From positions 235,371 through 299,370 of the forward strand of contig NCGF01000002.1 in assembly GCA_002281485.1 (NCBI GenBank): DNA of 64,000 nt. Direction: 5' to 3'. This stretch comes from Sphingomonas sp. 28-66-16 (GTDB lineage: Bacteria > Pseudomonadota > Alphaproteobacteria > Sphingomonadales > Sphingomonadaceae). Positions 48,728 to 58,361 of the stretch are shown in pieces. The notes beneath the pieces are model-generated. The model worked only from the letters and a program-made list of their open reading frames with translations. It was not told the origin of the DNA and made no database searches. How positions within the stretch are numbered: the first letter of the stretch is position 1; each line of letters begins with the position of its first letter. The translations under genes and the position numbers were made by a program.

Positions 48728-49459
48728 ATGAGCATCGACTGGTGGACGCTTGGCTTCCAGACCGTCAATGTCGCGGTCCTGATTTGGCTACTCGGGCATT
48801 TTTTCTGGAAGCCCGTTGCGGCAATGATCGAGGCGCGCCAAGCTGCGGCAGATAAAGTGACCGGCGAGGCCGAGGCAGCGCGCGCAAAGGCCGATGCCGC
48901 ACTGGCCGATGTCGAGAAAACGCGTGCGGGCTTTGCCAAGGAGCGAGAGGCGATCCTCTCCGATGCCCATCAGGCTGCCGAAGCAGCGCGCACCAAGACG
49001 CTGGCTGAGGCTCAGACTGCGGCGGAAGCGACCGAGGCCGCGGCCAAGGCGGCAATCGCCAAGGACGACCAGGTGCTGCAAAAGGCCTGGGCCGCGCGAT
49101 CGGCTGATCTGGCTGTCGATATCGCCGGTCGGCTGTCGGCGAGGATGGACAGCAAAGCAGTGCAGGCCAATTTCCTGGACGATTTGCTGCGCGAAATCCG
49201 TGACCTTCCTGAAGCGGCGCGCAAGGCCGTGCGCGCGGAAGACGTAACGTTGGAATTGAGAAGTGCGGTCAAGATCGACGCTGCCGCGCGCAAAAGCTGC
49301 GGCATATCGATCGGCGAGGCATTCGGGGGTGCGCCGAAACTCACCTTCAAGACCGATCATAAGCTGATCGCCGGGTTCGAACTCCATGGCGAGCACCTGG
49401 TCGTATCGAGCAGCTGGCGCGCCGATCTGGCAGCGATCAAGGCCGATCTCGCGACATGA
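48728..49459 (+). CDS. atpF: N-ATPase b subunit with delta-like C-terminal extension
   Basis: A 243-residue subunit. The N-terminal membrane helix ([20 protein letters not shown]) leads into a long Ala/Glu/Lys-rich coiled coil. The last 60 or so residues ([20 protein letters not shown]...[13 protein letters not shown]) resemble the C-terminal part of delta/OSCP. No separate atpH is present in the operon, as in other N-ATPases, so this extension probably replaces delta at the top of F1. Confidence 0.9.
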   Translation: MSIDWWTLGFQTVNVAVLIWLLGHFFWKPVAAMIEARQAAADKVTGEAEAARAKADAALADVEKTRAGFAKEREAILSDAHQAAEAARTKTLAEAQTAAEATEAAAKAAIAKDDQVLQKAWAARSADLAVDIAGRLSARMDSKAVQANFLDDLLREIRDLPEAARKAVRAEDVTLELRSAVKIDAAARKSCGISIGEAFGGAPKLTFKTDHKLIAGFELHGEHLVVSSSWRADLAAIKADLAT

Positions 49460-50964
49460 ACGCGCCCGACACCTGGCTGGAGGAGGCGCGGCGCAAGCTC
49501 GACGGCACCGCGCCCACCGCCCATGCCGAACAGATTGGCCGGGTCGAGGAAGTCGGCGACGGAATCGCGTTGGTTTCGGGGCTGCCGGGCGTGCGGCTCG
49601 ACGAATTGCTCCGCTTCGAGCGCGGTCAGTACGGCTTTGCGCAGATGCTCGATGAGGATCGCATTGGCTGCGTGCTACTCGATGACGTCGATGGCGTGGA
49701 GGCGGGCGACAGCGTGCGCGGCACCGGCGATGTCGTGCGCGTTCCGGTTGGGGCCGCGCTATTGGGGCGGGTCGTCGATCCGCTCGGCCGCCCGCTAGAC
49801 GGCAAGGGACCGATCGAAAGCGACAATCTGATGCCTATCGAACGGCCCGCGCCGTCGATCATCGACCGCGATCTGGTCGTCGATCCAGTCCAGACCGGCC
49901 TCGTCGTGATCGACGCATTGTTTGCGCTTGGGCGCGGGCAGCGCGAGCTGATCATTGGCGACCGCGCGATCGGCAAGACCACGATCGCGATCGACACGAT
50001 CATCAATCAGAAGCACAGCGACATTGTCTCCATCTATGTCGCGGTCGGCCAGAAAAGCTCGAGCGTGCGCCGCGCGATCGATGCGATCCAGCAAGAGGCC
50101 GCGCCCGAACGCTGCATCATCGTCGTCGCCAGCGCCGCCAGCTCACCCGGACTGCAATGGATCGCACCCTTCGCCGGCATGACGATGGCCGAGCATTTTC
50201 GCGATACGGGCGACCACGCGCTGATCGTGATCGACGACCTGACCAAGCATGCCGCCACCCACCGCGAAATCGCGTTGCTGACGCGGCAGTCGCCGGGGCG
50301 CGAGGCCTATCCCGGCGACGTCTTCTACGTCCATGCGCGACTGCTCGAGCGCGCATCGAAGCTGTCGAAGGCCAGGGGCAGCGGCTCGCTCACTGCGCTG
50401 CCGATCGCCGAAACCGATGCAGGAAACTTAAGCGCCTATATCCCGACCAATCTCATATCGATCACCGACGGGCAGATCGTGCTCGATGCAAAGCTGTTCT
50501 ACGAAGGCCAAAAACCGGCCGTGGATGTCGGCACCAGCGTCAGCCGCGTCGGCGGCAAGACCCAGGCACATGCGTTGCGTGCGGCGGCGCAGACGCTGCG
50601 GCTTGATTATGCGCAGTTCCTCGAACTCGAAAGCTTTACCCGCTTCGGCGGAATGCCCGATACGCGCGTCCGCCAGCAATTGACGCGGGGGCAGCGCATC
50701 AGGGCGATCCTCAACCAGATTCAGCACGCGCCGCTGCGGCTTGCCGATGAGGTTGCGCTAGTGCTCGCGGTACAGGGCGGATTGCTCGACGTGCTGCCGC
50801 TGTCGGCGATCTCCGACTTTCGAAAGGGTCTGGCCGACATGATCGATCGCGACGCTACCGATGCCGTCGCGATGATCCAGAACGACGGCACGCTCGACGA
50901 CGATGACAAGGCGACGCTGATAACTGCCCTGGATACCTATGCCAAAAGCGTCGCACCCGCATGA
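49456..50964 (+). CDS. atpA: N-ATPase F1 alpha subunit
   Basis: A 502-residue nucleotide-binding, non-catalytic subunit. Its P-loop reads [15 protein letters not shown] (the common form is GDRQTGKT). Further motifs are [54 protein letters not shown] and [20 protein letters not shown]-like [16 protein letters not shown]. It overlaps atpF and atpG by 4 bases. Confidence 0.96.
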   Translation: MNAPDTWLEEARRKLDGTAPTAHAEQIGRVEEVGDGIALVSGLPGVRLDELLRFERGQYGFAQMLDEDRIGCVLLDDVDGVEAGDSVRGTGDVVRVPVGAALLGRVVDPLGRPLDGKGPIESDNLMPIERPAPSIIDRDLVVDPVQTGLVVIDALFALGRGQRELIIGDRAIGKTTIAIDTIINQKHSDIVSIYVAVGQKSSSVRRAIDAIQQEAAPERCIIVVASAASSPGLQWIAPFAGMTMAEHFRDTGDHALIVIDDLTKHAATHREIALLTRQSPGREAYPGDVFYVHARLLERASKLSKARGSGSLTALPIAETDAGNLSAYIPTNLISITDGQIVLDAKLFYEGQKPAVDVGTSVSRVGGKTQAHALRAAAQTLRLDYAQFLELESFTRFGGMPDTRVRQQLTRGQRIRAILNQIQHAPLRLADEVALVLAVQGGLLDVLPLSAISDFRKGLADMIDRDATDAVAMIQNDGTLDDDDKATLITALDTYAKSVAPA

Positions 50965-51821
50965 CGTTGCGCCTGGCCGATATCGGCGCGCGGATCGAGG
51001 GCGTCGAGCAACTTGGTGCGGTGGTCAACGCGATGCGCGGCATTGCCGCCGCACGTGCGCAGCAGGCGCGGACCCAGGTCGCCGCCGTCGACACTTATGC
51101 AGCAACGATCGCGATCGCGATTGGCCGGGCGTTGGCGCTGATGCCGTCGCCCATCCCCGCCGATGAGGTAGCAGTGCCGGACCCGGCCGCGCCCAAACCG
51201 GCGTTGGTAGTGTTCGCGGCCGAGCAGGGATTTGCCGGCGCTTTCAGCGAGCATGTCTTTGCATCGCTTGGCGATCAACTCGCGGGATCGCGGCTGTTCC
51301 TGCTGGGCAGTCGTGGGGCGTCGCTTGCTGCAGAGCGCGGGTTCGCGCCTGTGTGGAGTAGCGCAATGCCATCGCATTCGGGCGGAACGCCCAAGCTGGC
51401 GGAGCAGGTCAGCGCGGCGCTATATGCGGGCATTGCCAAGGGCGAGATCGGCAGGCTGGATGTAATCTTCAGCCAGCGCGACCCCGGCCAATCCGCGGTG
51501 ATCAAACGGGTGGCGCTGTTGCCGCTTGATCTCTCGCGCTTTCCAAGTACTCACCAGGCCAGTCCGCCACTCCATAATCTGGACCCGGCCGAGCTTGTCG
51601 CTGGCTTGGCCGCCGATTATCTCCACGCTCAACTCTGTCAGGCGGCGCTCCACTCCTTCGCGACGGAGAACGAGGCTCGGATGGAAGCGATGGCGGCAGC
51701 GCGCGACCAGGTTGCGCGGCAACTGGCTGAGCTTCAGGCGACAGAGCGACGAGTGCGACAGGAAGACATCACCGCCGAGGTGATCGAACTGGCCGCAGGT
51801 GCTGTCGCGAGCCGAGGATAG
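50961..51821 (+). CDS. atpG: N-ATPase F1 gamma subunit
   Basis: A 286-residue central-stalk subunit. The N-terminal coiled coil ([20 protein letters not shown]) and C-terminal helix ([20 protein letters not shown]) flank a Rossmann-like core with [16 protein letters not shown]. The sequence is diverged from housekeeping gamma subunits, as expected for N-ATPase. It is the last gene of the operon; no terminator hairpin was seen before the convergent lipoprotein gene 18 bases away. Confidence 0.88.
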   Translation: MTLRLADIGARIEGVEQLGAVVNAMRGIAAARAQQARTQVAAVDTYAATIAIAIGRALALMPSPIPADEVAVPDPAAPKPALVVFAAEQGFAGAFSEHVFASLGDQLAGSRLFLLGSRGASLAAERGFAPVWSSAMPSHSGGTPKLAEQVSAALYAGIAKGEIGRLDVIFSQRDPGQSAVIKRVALLPLDLSRFPSTHQASPPLHNLDPAELVAGLAADYLHAQLCQAALHSFATENEARMEAMAAARDQVARQLAELQATERRVRQEDITAEVIELAAGAVASRG

Positions 51822-51839
51822 AGGCGGCAGTCAGGGCCG

Positions 51840-52334
51840 TTACGGTCGCTCGTAAACGAAGTGAGCGGTAACGGGAGTTGCGGTGCTGCTTCTGGTGACC
51901 CGAAACTCGATCGGATATCTTCCGGGGCTGGGCAGCTGGGCATATCGCCCATACGACTGGATTCCAGCACTGGACATAAATTCCATCGGCAGCCACCCAG
52001 AGGTCCGCGCGCTTGAGCCCCCGAGCCGAACGGCCACGCTGGCGTTCTTGATGCGCGTCTTTGAGCGCGTTTCGAACACAGCCAGAACGATGTGGTAGGA
52101 ATTGGGTGATTGAGGTTGTGGCATTTGCATCGATGCGTTGGAGGGAGCGCCCATATCTTTCGATGCGATCGCGCCCTTGACGATGCCGTAGTAGAATGTC
52201 AGCCCGCCGATTGCCTTGGTTTGCGGTGTCAATTTCTCAACCTGCGAAGTCTTGCGCTGTTGCGTGCAGCCAGACGTCGTCAGCGAGGCCAACAAGCCAA
52301 CGATGAGCGCGGCGGGAAGGGAATTCGGGTTCAC
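51840..52334 (-). CDS. Hypothetical lipoprotein
   Basis: A 164-residue protein with a lipoprotein signal (MNPNSLPAALIVGLLASLTTSGC), the Cys being at about residue 23. The mature part has a beta-rich look: GGLTFYYGIVKGAI, SYHIVLAVFETRSKTRI, SVAVRLGG and a C-terminal HFVYERP. No family was recognised with confidence; the pattern recalls small periplasmic beta-sandwich proteins. The start codon is GTG, with no ribosome-binding site. Motif copy 10 and TAATTT place the transcript start at about this codon, so translation may be leaderless. It is convergent with the atp operon. Confidence 0.7.
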   Translation of the reverse strand: MNPNSLPAALIVGLLASLTTSGCTQQRKTSQVEKLTPQTKAIGGLTFYYGIVKGAIASKDMGAPSNASMQMPQPQSPNSYHIVLAVFETRSKTRIKNASVAVRLGGSSARTSGWLPMEFMSSAGIQSYGRYAQLPSPGRYPIEFRVTRSSTATPVTAHFVYERP

Positions 52335-52367
52335 CCGTACAAATTAATCGGTCGGCCTGTTAACGTG

Positions 52368-52386
52368 GAGGATCGGAATCTACGCA
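52368..52386 (-). promoter_or_regulatory. 19-bp repeated motif, copy 10 (upstream of lipoprotein)
   Basis: On the minus strand it reads TGCGTAGATTCCGATCCTC. TAATTT (52341-52346) follows after 21 bases. The gene starts 33 bases downstream. Confidence 0.75.
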
Positions 52387-52907
52387 GTGCGGGCAACGTT
52401 TCATTTGCTGAACGGCGCCTGCTAACGGGAGAAACGCAGCGCCCCCTTCCAGGTCAATGTCGGGTGGGGCACCCGCTCGTCATCGCCGCCATTGCAAGTT
52501 TGAACGAATGCCGAAGCCCAGCGCGGCGACAAGACTTTGGCTGAACCGCGGTTCAGATGTGCAGCATCAGCGGCCCCTGGTCGGGCCGATGCGACACATA
52601 ACGAACCGACGATAGAACCACGCCAAGTGCACCCCAACTGCGCTGCTCACAAACACAATGAGACGCCTGAATTGAGCTGATACAGAGATTGGCAGGGTGA
52701 ACGGTGGGAGCGACCAGTATCAATGGCGCGACCAGGAGCTGACCGGTCAGCGACGAACACGGCAGCACGCGACCGGAATATAGCCGACTTGCCTGGATGA
52801 TCTTGACCTCGATGACCGTGATGTTGGGACCGATGTATTTCAGCAATGATTTGTGTCTGAGGCGAGCCACTCTGCATACGATGGAACAGCTTCTCGGTGC
52901 AATTGCC
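52387..52907. other. Gene-poor spacer between two motif copies
   Basis: About 520 bases of lower coding quality. A 105-codon minus-strand frame (52553-52870) exists but has no ribosome-binding site or recognisable features. Motif copies 10 and 11 lie at its two edges and point outward. Confidence 0.4.
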
Positions 52908-52926
52908 TGAGTATTTTCCGATGCTG
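52908..52926 (+). promoter_or_regulatory. 19-bp repeated motif, copy 11 (upstream of Spy-like gene)
   Basis: TGAGTATTTTCCGATGCTG. TAGTGA follows after 22 bases. The gene start is 93 bases downstream of the motif. Confidence 0.72.
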
Positions 52927-53019
52927 CCCCCCTTCACTTCGAGGGCCATAGTGATGCCGTGTCGGCAGACCTTAGATTCAGCGAACTGCCAATGATCAAA
53001 GCAAAAAAAGGAAACGACC

Positions 53020-53586
53020 ATGCGTTCGACCGGAACCCGCCTTGCCCTTGCCCTGCTTGCACTGACCGCTTCCGTGACGGTCGCGCATGCGCAGACCGCC
53101 GCCCCGCACCATCCCAGCAGCCCGGTTCCTAATCCTCAGGCCGGCATGCCGATGCCGGACGCCACTGCACCAGGCAGCCAGCCAAGGACAATGGGTGGGG
53201 ACATGGGATGCATGATGGCGACGATGCGCCCGATGATGCCGGAACGCGGCGGCATGGAAATGCCGTTCGAGCACATGGAGGGCCGTGTCGCCTATCTGAA
53301 AGCCGAGTTGCAGATTACCGACGCGCAGTTGCGGCCGTGGAACACGTTCGCTGACATGATGCGTGCCAATGCGATCGCGATGAAGGCTATGCATGATGGG
53401 ATGATGAAGGACGGTATGCCCAGTACGACGCCAGAGCGCATGGCAGCGCAGCATAAGATGATGTCCGCACGAATTGGAATATTGGAACGCTCGGAGGCCA
53501 ACACCAGAGCGCTTTACGCTTCGCTGTCGGAAGAGCAGCGGAAAGCGTTCGACCAGATGATGGTAGATTATTTGGGAATGATGTGA
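53020..53586 (+). CDS. Met-rich Spy/CpxP-like periplasmic protein
   Basis: A 188-residue exported protein. A signal peptide (LALALLALTASVTVAHAQ) precedes a His/Pro/Met-rich region (MGGDMGCMMATMRPMMPERG) that could bind copper. Two LTxxQ-type repeats follow: LKAELQITDAQLRPWNTFAD and LYASLSEEQRKAFDQMM. Spy/CpxP proteins are periplasmic chaperones induced by envelope and copper stress. AAGGA selects the ATG at 53020. Motif copy 11 is upstream, so it belongs to the motif regulon although it borders the metal genes. Confidence 0.8.
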   Translation: MRSTGTRLALALLALTASVTVAHAQTAAPHHPSSPVPNPQAGMPMPDATAPGSQPRTMGGDMGCMMATMRPMMPERGGMEMPFEHMEGRVAYLKAELQITDAQLRPWNTFADMMRANAIAMKAMHDGMMKDGMPSTTPERMAAQHKMMSARIGILERSEANTRALYASLSEEQRKAFDQMMVDYLGMM

Positions 53587-53620
53587 CCGACTCGCACACG
53601 CGCTGCTGGCGATGTACCTA

Positions 53621-53661
53621 GTTTGATCGTGTAGACTCCGTACCTAAGATCTGAAGGCAAT
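53621..53661 (+). promoter_or_regulatory. Possible MerR-family promoter of the HMA-protein gene
   Basis: TAGACT-CCGTAC sits at 53632-53643, with CAATAT after a 20-base spacer from TAGACT. CCGTAC resembles the left half of mercury MerR operators (TTGACTCCGTAC), but the right half is degenerate. TTGATC also lies just upstream. Weak evidence. Confidence 0.3.
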
Positions 53662-53666
53662 ATGCT

Positions 53667-53918
53667 ATGAAAACTGAGCATTTGACAGTCAGTGGGATGT
53701 CGTGCGGGGGCTGCGTCACCCGTGTGACGGAAGCTCTAGCAGCGATCCCCGGGGTAGGAGGCGTAGAGGTCGCGCTCTCGACCGGGAAAGTTGACGTGTC
53801 ATATGACGAGAAACTGACCCAGCCTGGTCAAATGACTTCGGCTCTCGAGAGAGCTGGCTACCCTGTTGGTGCGCCCCAAGTCGATGCTGCGCCTAAATCA
53901 AAGGGATGCTGCGGTTAA
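53667..53918 (+). CDS. Heavy-metal-associated (HMA) domain protein, MerP/CopZ-like
   Basis: An 83-residue protein, one ferredoxin-like HMA domain: LTVSGMSCGGCVTRVTEALA with the metal-binding CGGC pair, VEVALSTGKVDVSYDE, and LERAGYPVG. There is no signal peptide, so it is cytoplasmic and closer to CopZ than to periplasmic MerP. The C-terminal tail KSKGCCG adds two Cys. It probably shuttles Cu(I) or another soft metal to the P-type ATPase encoded 2 kb away. The CCGTAC element upstream hints at control by a MerR-type regulator. Confidence 0.85.
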   Translation: MKTEHLTVSGMSCGGCVTRVTEALAAIPGVGGVEVALSTGKVDVSYDEKLTQPGQMTSALERAGYPVGAPQVDAAPKSKGCCG

Positions 53919-53945
53919 CGGGACCCCGGATTGGAGGAACCGATA

Positions 53946-54785
53946 ATGCTAAATGGGGTGATTCTTCTCTGGTATATGTTGACGGCGCTAGCTGTCGGCT
54001 TCGTTGCGATAGACATTCGATCGTCGCCGGTATCGCCAGTGATGAGGTGGGCGTTCGTCCTTTTTACCGCATATACCGGGCCGATTGGCGTATTCCTATA
54101 CGTGCTTGGATGCCGGGAGCCGCTTCCTGATCGCCACGCTGACTACGTACAAGCGCGGTGGCGGCAGGTTCTTGGCTCAACCATGCATTGCATCGCTGGT
54201 GACGGCGTCGGCATTCTTGCTGGCGCTGTCATAGGCTCGGTCATGTCGCTCGATCGGCCGCTTGAGGTGGCGCTCGAATATGGGCTGGGGTTTGGATTTG
54301 GGTGGACGATTTTCCAGTCGCTGTTCATGCGCAGTATGGCTGGGGGATCCTACAGGGTAGCGCTCAAGCGCGCATTCATACCTGAATTTCTGTCGATGAA
54401 CCTGGTGATGGCCGGAATGACGCCGGTCGCTACGGTGTTTTGGGCGGCGGTCGGTGGTAAGCAGAGTCCGCTAACGCCAACATTCTGGTTCGCGATGAGC
54501 ATGGCGCTATTGGCTGGCTTTGTGGTGGCATATCCAATCAATTGGTGGCTGGTCGCCAAGGGCCTGAAGCATGGAATGTCCACGGCAAGCGATCACGCGC
54601 CAAACTATGGTTCAGGCAAGGCTACCGCGGTCCAGTCTTCGCCGATGGCTCATCCGGGCGCCTCGACGACAGAAATCGCGTTGATGGCGGCCATATCGAT
54701 CATCGCATTCGGTTGCGCGTATGCGATCGCGAGCGTCGTCCAGGCAAATATGGAGATGCCGTCAATCGCGCTTCCTTCCCGCTAA
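53946..54785 (+). CDS. DUF4396 membrane protein
   Basis: A 279-residue protein with about seven hydrophobic segments (VILLWYMLTALAVGFVAID; FVLFTAYTGPIGVFLYVLGC; the last, EIALMAAISIIAFGCAYAIA). The segments WRQVLGSTMHCIAGDGVGIL and SLFMRSMAGGSYRVALKRAF match DUF4396 proteins, which often lie next to HMA-domain and copper genes. TTGGAGGAACC, spaced 9 bases, favours the ATG at 53946 over a TTG at 53931. A His/Met linker (HAPNYGSGK...SPMAHPG) may bind metal. Function unknown; a metal-linked membrane role is likely. Confidence 0.83.
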   Translation: MLNGVILLWYMLTALAVGFVAIDIRSSPVSPVMRWAFVLFTAYTGPIGVFLYVLGCREPLPDRHADYVQARWRQVLGSTMHCIAGDGVGILAGAVIGSVMSLDRPLEVALEYGLGFGFGWTIFQSLFMRSMAGGSYRVALKRAFIPEFLSMNLVMAGMTPVATVFWAAVGGKQSPLTPTFWFAMSMALLAGFVVAYPINWWLVAKGLKHGMSTASDHAPNYGSGKATAVQSSPMAHPGASTTEIALMAAISIIAFGCAYAIASVVQANMEMPSIALPSR

Positions 54786-54860
54786 CGGTGAAGGATGCAG
54801 GACCAAAGACCGGGATCAGACGTCTGGTCGCCGGGATGCTGCCGGGGCAAGTGTCGCCTC

Positions 54861-55034
54861 TCAGGCCTGATGACAGGCCTTGTGCTTATTGTCGCAGCAG
54901 GAGCGCCCTGTCATGCCGTGATCGATAGACGCCATTTTTGGCATGGGGTCGACGCACATTGCCTTCATCGCCAGCGCCGGGATCGGTGCCGCCAGAACGA
55001 TGATCGCCAAGATCATGATGAGCAAGCGCTTCAT
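54861..55034 (-). CDS. 57-residue exported Cys/His/Met-rich peptide
   Basis: The minus strand encodes a signal peptide, MKRLLIMILAIIVLAAPIPA, with a cut after ALA. A 35-residue mature part, MKAMCVDPMPKMASIDHGMT followed by GRSCCDNKHKACHQA, has four Cys, three His and four Met. This strongly suggests a small periplasmic metal-binding protein. It sits 242 bases downstream of cueR on the same strand, within copper genes. No good ribosome-binding site is seen. The gene is short enough to be missed by standard annotation. Confidence 0.6.
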   Translation of the reverse strand: MKRLLIMILAIIVLAAPIPALAMKAMCVDPMPKMASIDHGMTGRSCCDNKHKACHQA

Positions 55035-55276
55035 ACGACTATTTGACTATCACAACCTATTGCGCGTGCGCCAGCGGCGGTGTCGCCAGGCGGAACATTC
55101 GAGAACGACGCCCGGAAGCGATGGACAATCATCGTCGGCGCCTTTGTCGGTTTACGGCGGTGACGGGGCGTTGCCCGTCACGCAGTACGGCGGCAACTCC
55201 TGCGCGTTATCCGTGGTCCGCTCAGCGACGTCACCCATCATGCCGATGGGCAAACACCAGTGTTTGATCGAATACC

Positions 55277-55666
55277 CTACCCAGTATTGAGAGCCTCGAT
55301 GATCGGACAATCCGGCCTCCCGTCGCCGTGGCATTGTTCGGCGAGATCGAGCAGCGCCCTTCGCATCGCCTCGAGTGCAGCGGCCTTGCGGTGCAGTTCG
55401 TCGGCGCGCGCCAAAGCGAGCTGCTTGACGTCGATGCTCTGGCGGTCGCGGTCATGCCACAGGCTCAGCAGCGAGCGGATGTCCTCGATCGGGAAGCCCA
55501 GATCGCGCGCGTTTGCGATGAAGCGGAGGCGGTGCAAATCGGCATCGGCATAATCGCGGTAGCCGCTGTCCCGGCGGGCAGGTGCCGGGATCAGGCCGAT
55601 GGCTTCATAGTGGCGGATCATCCGCTGCGAGACGCCGCTCTCCTGCGATGCCAGCCCGATATTCAT
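55277..55666 (-). CDS. cueR: CueR, copper-responsive MerR-family activator
   Basis: A 129-residue regulator. The N-terminal winged helix is [20 protein letters not shown] and [17 protein letters not shown]. After the dimerisation helix, the metal loop [12 protein letters not shown] carries the two Cys of CueR (7 residues between), which bind Cu(I). The start overlaps the Cu-ATPase stop by 4 bases, so the regulator is co-transcribed with the pump and autoregulated. Two MerR-type 19-base-spacer promoters at 58.0 and 58.2 kb are its likely targets. Confidence 0.93.
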   Translation of the reverse strand: MNIGLASQESGVSQRMIRHYEAIGLIPAPARRDSGYRDYADADLHRLRFIANARDLGFPIEDIRSLLSLWHDRDRQSIDVKQLALARADELHRKAAALEAMRRALLDLAEQCHGDGRPDCPIIEALNTG

Positions 55667-58011
55667 AGCTTCGCCCTGTTCAGTCGCAGCGCATTGGTAA
55701 CGACGGTAAAGCTCGACAGCGCCATCGCCGCGCCCGCGATCATCGGCGACAGGAGCAAACCCGTCACCGGATAGAGCACGCCCGCCGCGATTGGCACTCC
55801 GATACCGTTGAACACGAACGAGAAGAACAGATTCTGCCGGATGTTGCGCATCGTCGCGCGGGCCAGACGGCGCGCGCGCACCATCGCCGCCAGATCACCC
55901 TTGGTCAGCGTCATCCCGGCGCTCTCGATCGCGACATCAGTGCCAGTGCCCATCGCCACACCGACATCGGCGGCAGCAAGCGCGGGCGCGTCATTGATGC
56001 CATCCCCGGCCATCGCCACCTTGGCACCCCTTGCCTTCAACTCGCCGATGATCCGCGCCTTGTCCTCGGGTTTGAGCCCGGCATGGACCTCATCGATCCC
56101 GCCGATCGCTTTCGCCACCGCTTGCGCCGTGCCTTCGGCATCGCCGGTCAGCATGACGATCCGCAAGCCTTCCGCCTTGAGTGCGGTAATGGCGTCGTGC
56201 GCGGATTCGCGGAGTGGATCGGCGACTGCGATCAGGCCGGCGAGCTTGCCTTCGATCGCGACCAACATCACGCCCGCGCCCTCATGGCGATAGCGATCCG
56301 CGGCGTCGGCCAGTTGTCCCGCATCGACCCCAATCCGCTCCATCTGTGCGGCATTGCCAACGACTACATGCTTGCCATCGACGAGCCCGCTGACACCCAA
56401 GCCGGTTTGCGATTCAAACTGCTCGAGCGACCTAAGGTCGAGCTTTGCCGCCTCTGCGGCAACGACGATTGCATGCGCCAGCGGATGCTCCGAGCGGCCC
56501 TCCACGGCAGCCGCCGCCGCGAGCAGCGAATCCTCATCGAAGCCGTCGCTAGGTTCGATCGCTGTCACTTTCGGGCGGCCCTCGGTCAGGGTGCCGGTCT
56601 TGTCGATCACCAGCGTGTCGACGCTGGCCATCATTTGCAGCGCCTCGGCATCCTTGATCAGCACCCCGGCACGCGCGCCGCGCCCCGTGCCGACCATGAT
56701 CGACATCGGCGTGGCGAGCCCCAGCGCGCAGGGGCAGGCAATGATCAACACCGCAATGGCGTTGAGCAAGGCATGGCCGAAGCGCGGCTCCGGCCCGACC
56801 AGATTCCAGACGATGAAGGTCAGGACCGCGATCCCCACCACCAGCGGCACGAACCAACCCGACACACGGTCGGCAATCGCCTGGATCGGCGCGCGGCTGC
56901 GCTGTGCCTCCGCGACCATCTTGACGATCCGTGCCAGCACAGTGTCGGACCCCACGGCACGCGCCTCGATCACCAGTGATCCGGTGCCGTTGATCGTCCC
57001 GCCGGTGACGTCGGCATCCTTCTCCTTGAGCACCGGCGCCGGTTCGCCGGTCAGCATCGCTTCATCGACCGAGGAACGGCCGTCGACCACCACGCCATCG
57101 ACCGGCAACGCCTCACCAGGCCGCACACGCAGTCTGTCGCCGGTCGCGACGTCGGCAAGCGGCACCTCTTCCTCACTGCCATCCTTGCGCAATCGCCGCG
57201 CCGTCTTGGGCGTGAGATCCATCAGCGCGCGGATTGCCCGGCCAGTCGCGGCGCGCGCGCGCAGTTCGAGCACCTGCCCGAGCAGCACCAGCGTGACGAC
57301 CACCCCCGCTGCCTCGTAATAAACGGGGATGACGCCGTGCATCCGGAATGAGGGCGGGAACAACCCGGGCGCGATCGTGGCGACCAGACTATAGGCGAAG
57401 GCCGCCCCCACGCCGAGCGACACGAGCGTGAACATGTTGAGGTTGCCCGTGCGGATCGAGGTCCAGCCGCGCTGGAAGAACGGTGCGCCCGCCCACAGGA
57501 CAATCGGTGCGGTCAGCGCGAGCTGAACCCAAGGCGAATAGGCCGCCGGCACGAAGCTCATGCCGAGCATTTCTGCCACCATCGAAATTGCCAGCAACGG
57601 CACGCTCAACACCCCCGCCACCCAGACGCGCCGGGTAAAATCGACGAGCTCGGGGTTGGGGCGGGTGTCGAGCGTCGGATTTTCCGGCTCTAGCGCCATG
57701 CCGCAAATCGGGCAGGTGCCAGGGCCAACCTGCCTAATCTGGGGATGCATCGGGCATGTCCAAATCGCACCGGGTACAGCTTGGGGCTGCGGTAAAGGCT
57801 TGTCGCTGAGATAGGTTTCAGGATCGGCGACGAATTTGCTCCGGCAACCCGCGCTGCAAAAATGATAACTGTGGCCATCATGATCGGCGTGATACTTGGT
57901 CTTCGCCGGGTCGACGCTCATGCCGCAAACGGGATCGGTGACCTTGCCGTCTGCTCGGTCGAGCTGCGGAATATCGGCGCTGTGGCCGTGTGCGTGATGA
58001 TCGCTGGTCAT
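55663..58011 (-). CDS. copA: Copper-translocating P1B-type ATPase
   Basis: A 782-residue pump. The N-terminus is His-rich (HHAHGHSAD), followed by a YHS-type metal site ([25 protein letters not shown]) and a heavy-metal-binding box, WTCPMHPQI...[12 protein letters not shown]. The membrane CPC motif is [15 protein letters not shown], the phospho-Asp motif [13 protein letters not shown] in SEHPLAHAI and the hinge [13 protein letters not shown]. There is no classic HMA domain. The start ATG at 58011 (MTSDHHAHG) has GGAG upstream; more upstream ATGs overlap the promoter. It exports Cu(I) to the periplasm. First gene of the copA-cueR operon, with a CueR box directly upstream. Confidence 0.94.
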   Translation of the reverse strand: MTSDHHAHGHSADIPQLDRADGKVTDPVCGMSVDPAKTKYHADHDGHSYHFCSAGCRSKFVADPETYLSDKPLPQPQAVPGAIWTCPMHPQIRQVGPGTCPICGMALEPENPTLDTRPNPELVDFTRRVWVAGVLSVPLLAISMVAEMLGMSFVPAAYSPWVQLALTAPIVLWAGAPFFQRGWTSIRTGNLNMFTLVSLGVGAAFAYSLVATIAPGLFPPSFRMHGVIPVYYEAAGVVVTLVLLGQVLELRARAATGRAIRALMDLTPKTARRLRKDGSEEEVPLADVATGDRLRVRPGEALPVDGVVVDGRSSVDEAMLTGEPAPVLKEKDADVTGGTINGTGSLVIEARAVGSDTVLARIVKMVAEAQRSRAPIQAIADRVSGWFVPLVVGIAVLTFIVWNLVGPEPRFGHALLNAIAVLIIACPCALGLATPMSIMVGTGRGARAGVLIKDAEALQMMASVDTLVIDKTGTLTEGRPKVTAIEPSDGFDEDSLLAAAAAVEGRSEHPLAHAIVVAAEAAKLDLRSLEQFESQTGLGVSGLVDGKHVVVGNAAQMERIGVDAGQLADAADRYRHEGAGVMLVAIEGKLAGLIAVADPLRESAHDAITALKAEGLRIVMLTGDAEGTAQAVAKAIGGIDEVHAGLKPEDKARIIGELKARGAKVAMAGDGINDAPALAAADVGVAMGTGTDVAIESAGMTLTKGDLAAMVRARRLARATMRNIRQNLFFSFVFNGIGVPIAAGVLYPVTGLLLSPMIAGAAMALSSFTVVTNALRLNRAKL

Positions 58012-58030
58012 GTGGGTCTCCATGCGAACC

Positions 58031-58061
58031 CAGATAGGGTCTGACATCATGTCAGGGTCAA
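58031..58061 (-). promoter_or_regulatory. CueR-type promoter of the Cu-ATPase operon
   Basis: On the minus strand: TTGACC, a 19-base spacer, then TATCTG. The spacer holds the perfect palindrome CTGACAT-G-ATGTCAG (58041-58055). The overlong 19-base spacer is the hallmark of MerR-family promoters. Confidence 0.82.
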
Positions 58062-58243
58062 GCCCTGACTTGGTCGGGTCCACAAATCACAACGCGCCAG
58101 ACATGACTTCCCCTCTTGGATGGAAAATTTCACATCCCCGCTAGGCGGTTACTGTAGGCGAAGGAGGGAGGCGCGACAGAGCGCCAAAAGTGAAACTTGC
58201 CGGACGCTTTGAGAGTTAATGTCAGGAATGTCGATATAAGCGC

Positions 58244-58274
58244 TTGACCTTACCACAGTGTCAGACCCCATCTT
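58244..58274 (+). promoter_or_regulatory. CueR-type promoter of the copper oxidase operon
   Basis: TTGACC (58244-58249), a 19-base spacer ending TGTCAGACCC, then CATCTT (58269-58274). It shares TTGACC and TGTCAGACCC with the Cu-ATPase promoter at 58031-58061. The oxidase ATG is 87 bases downstream of the -10. Confidence 0.78.
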
Positions 58275-58361
58275 CATCGACAACGTTGGCGGTCGGTGTC
58301 GGGGATCCGCACAGTCGCTGCTTGGTTATTCACAAACTATTTTACCCGCCCATGGAGGCCC

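Noticed and set aside
52553-52870. 105-codon minus-strand frame between two motif copies
   Set aside because: No ribosome-binding site, unusual composition and no family resemblance; neither motif points into it.
53621-53630. TTGATC as an FNR/FixK box
   Set aside because: The matching GATCAA half at the right spacing is missing.
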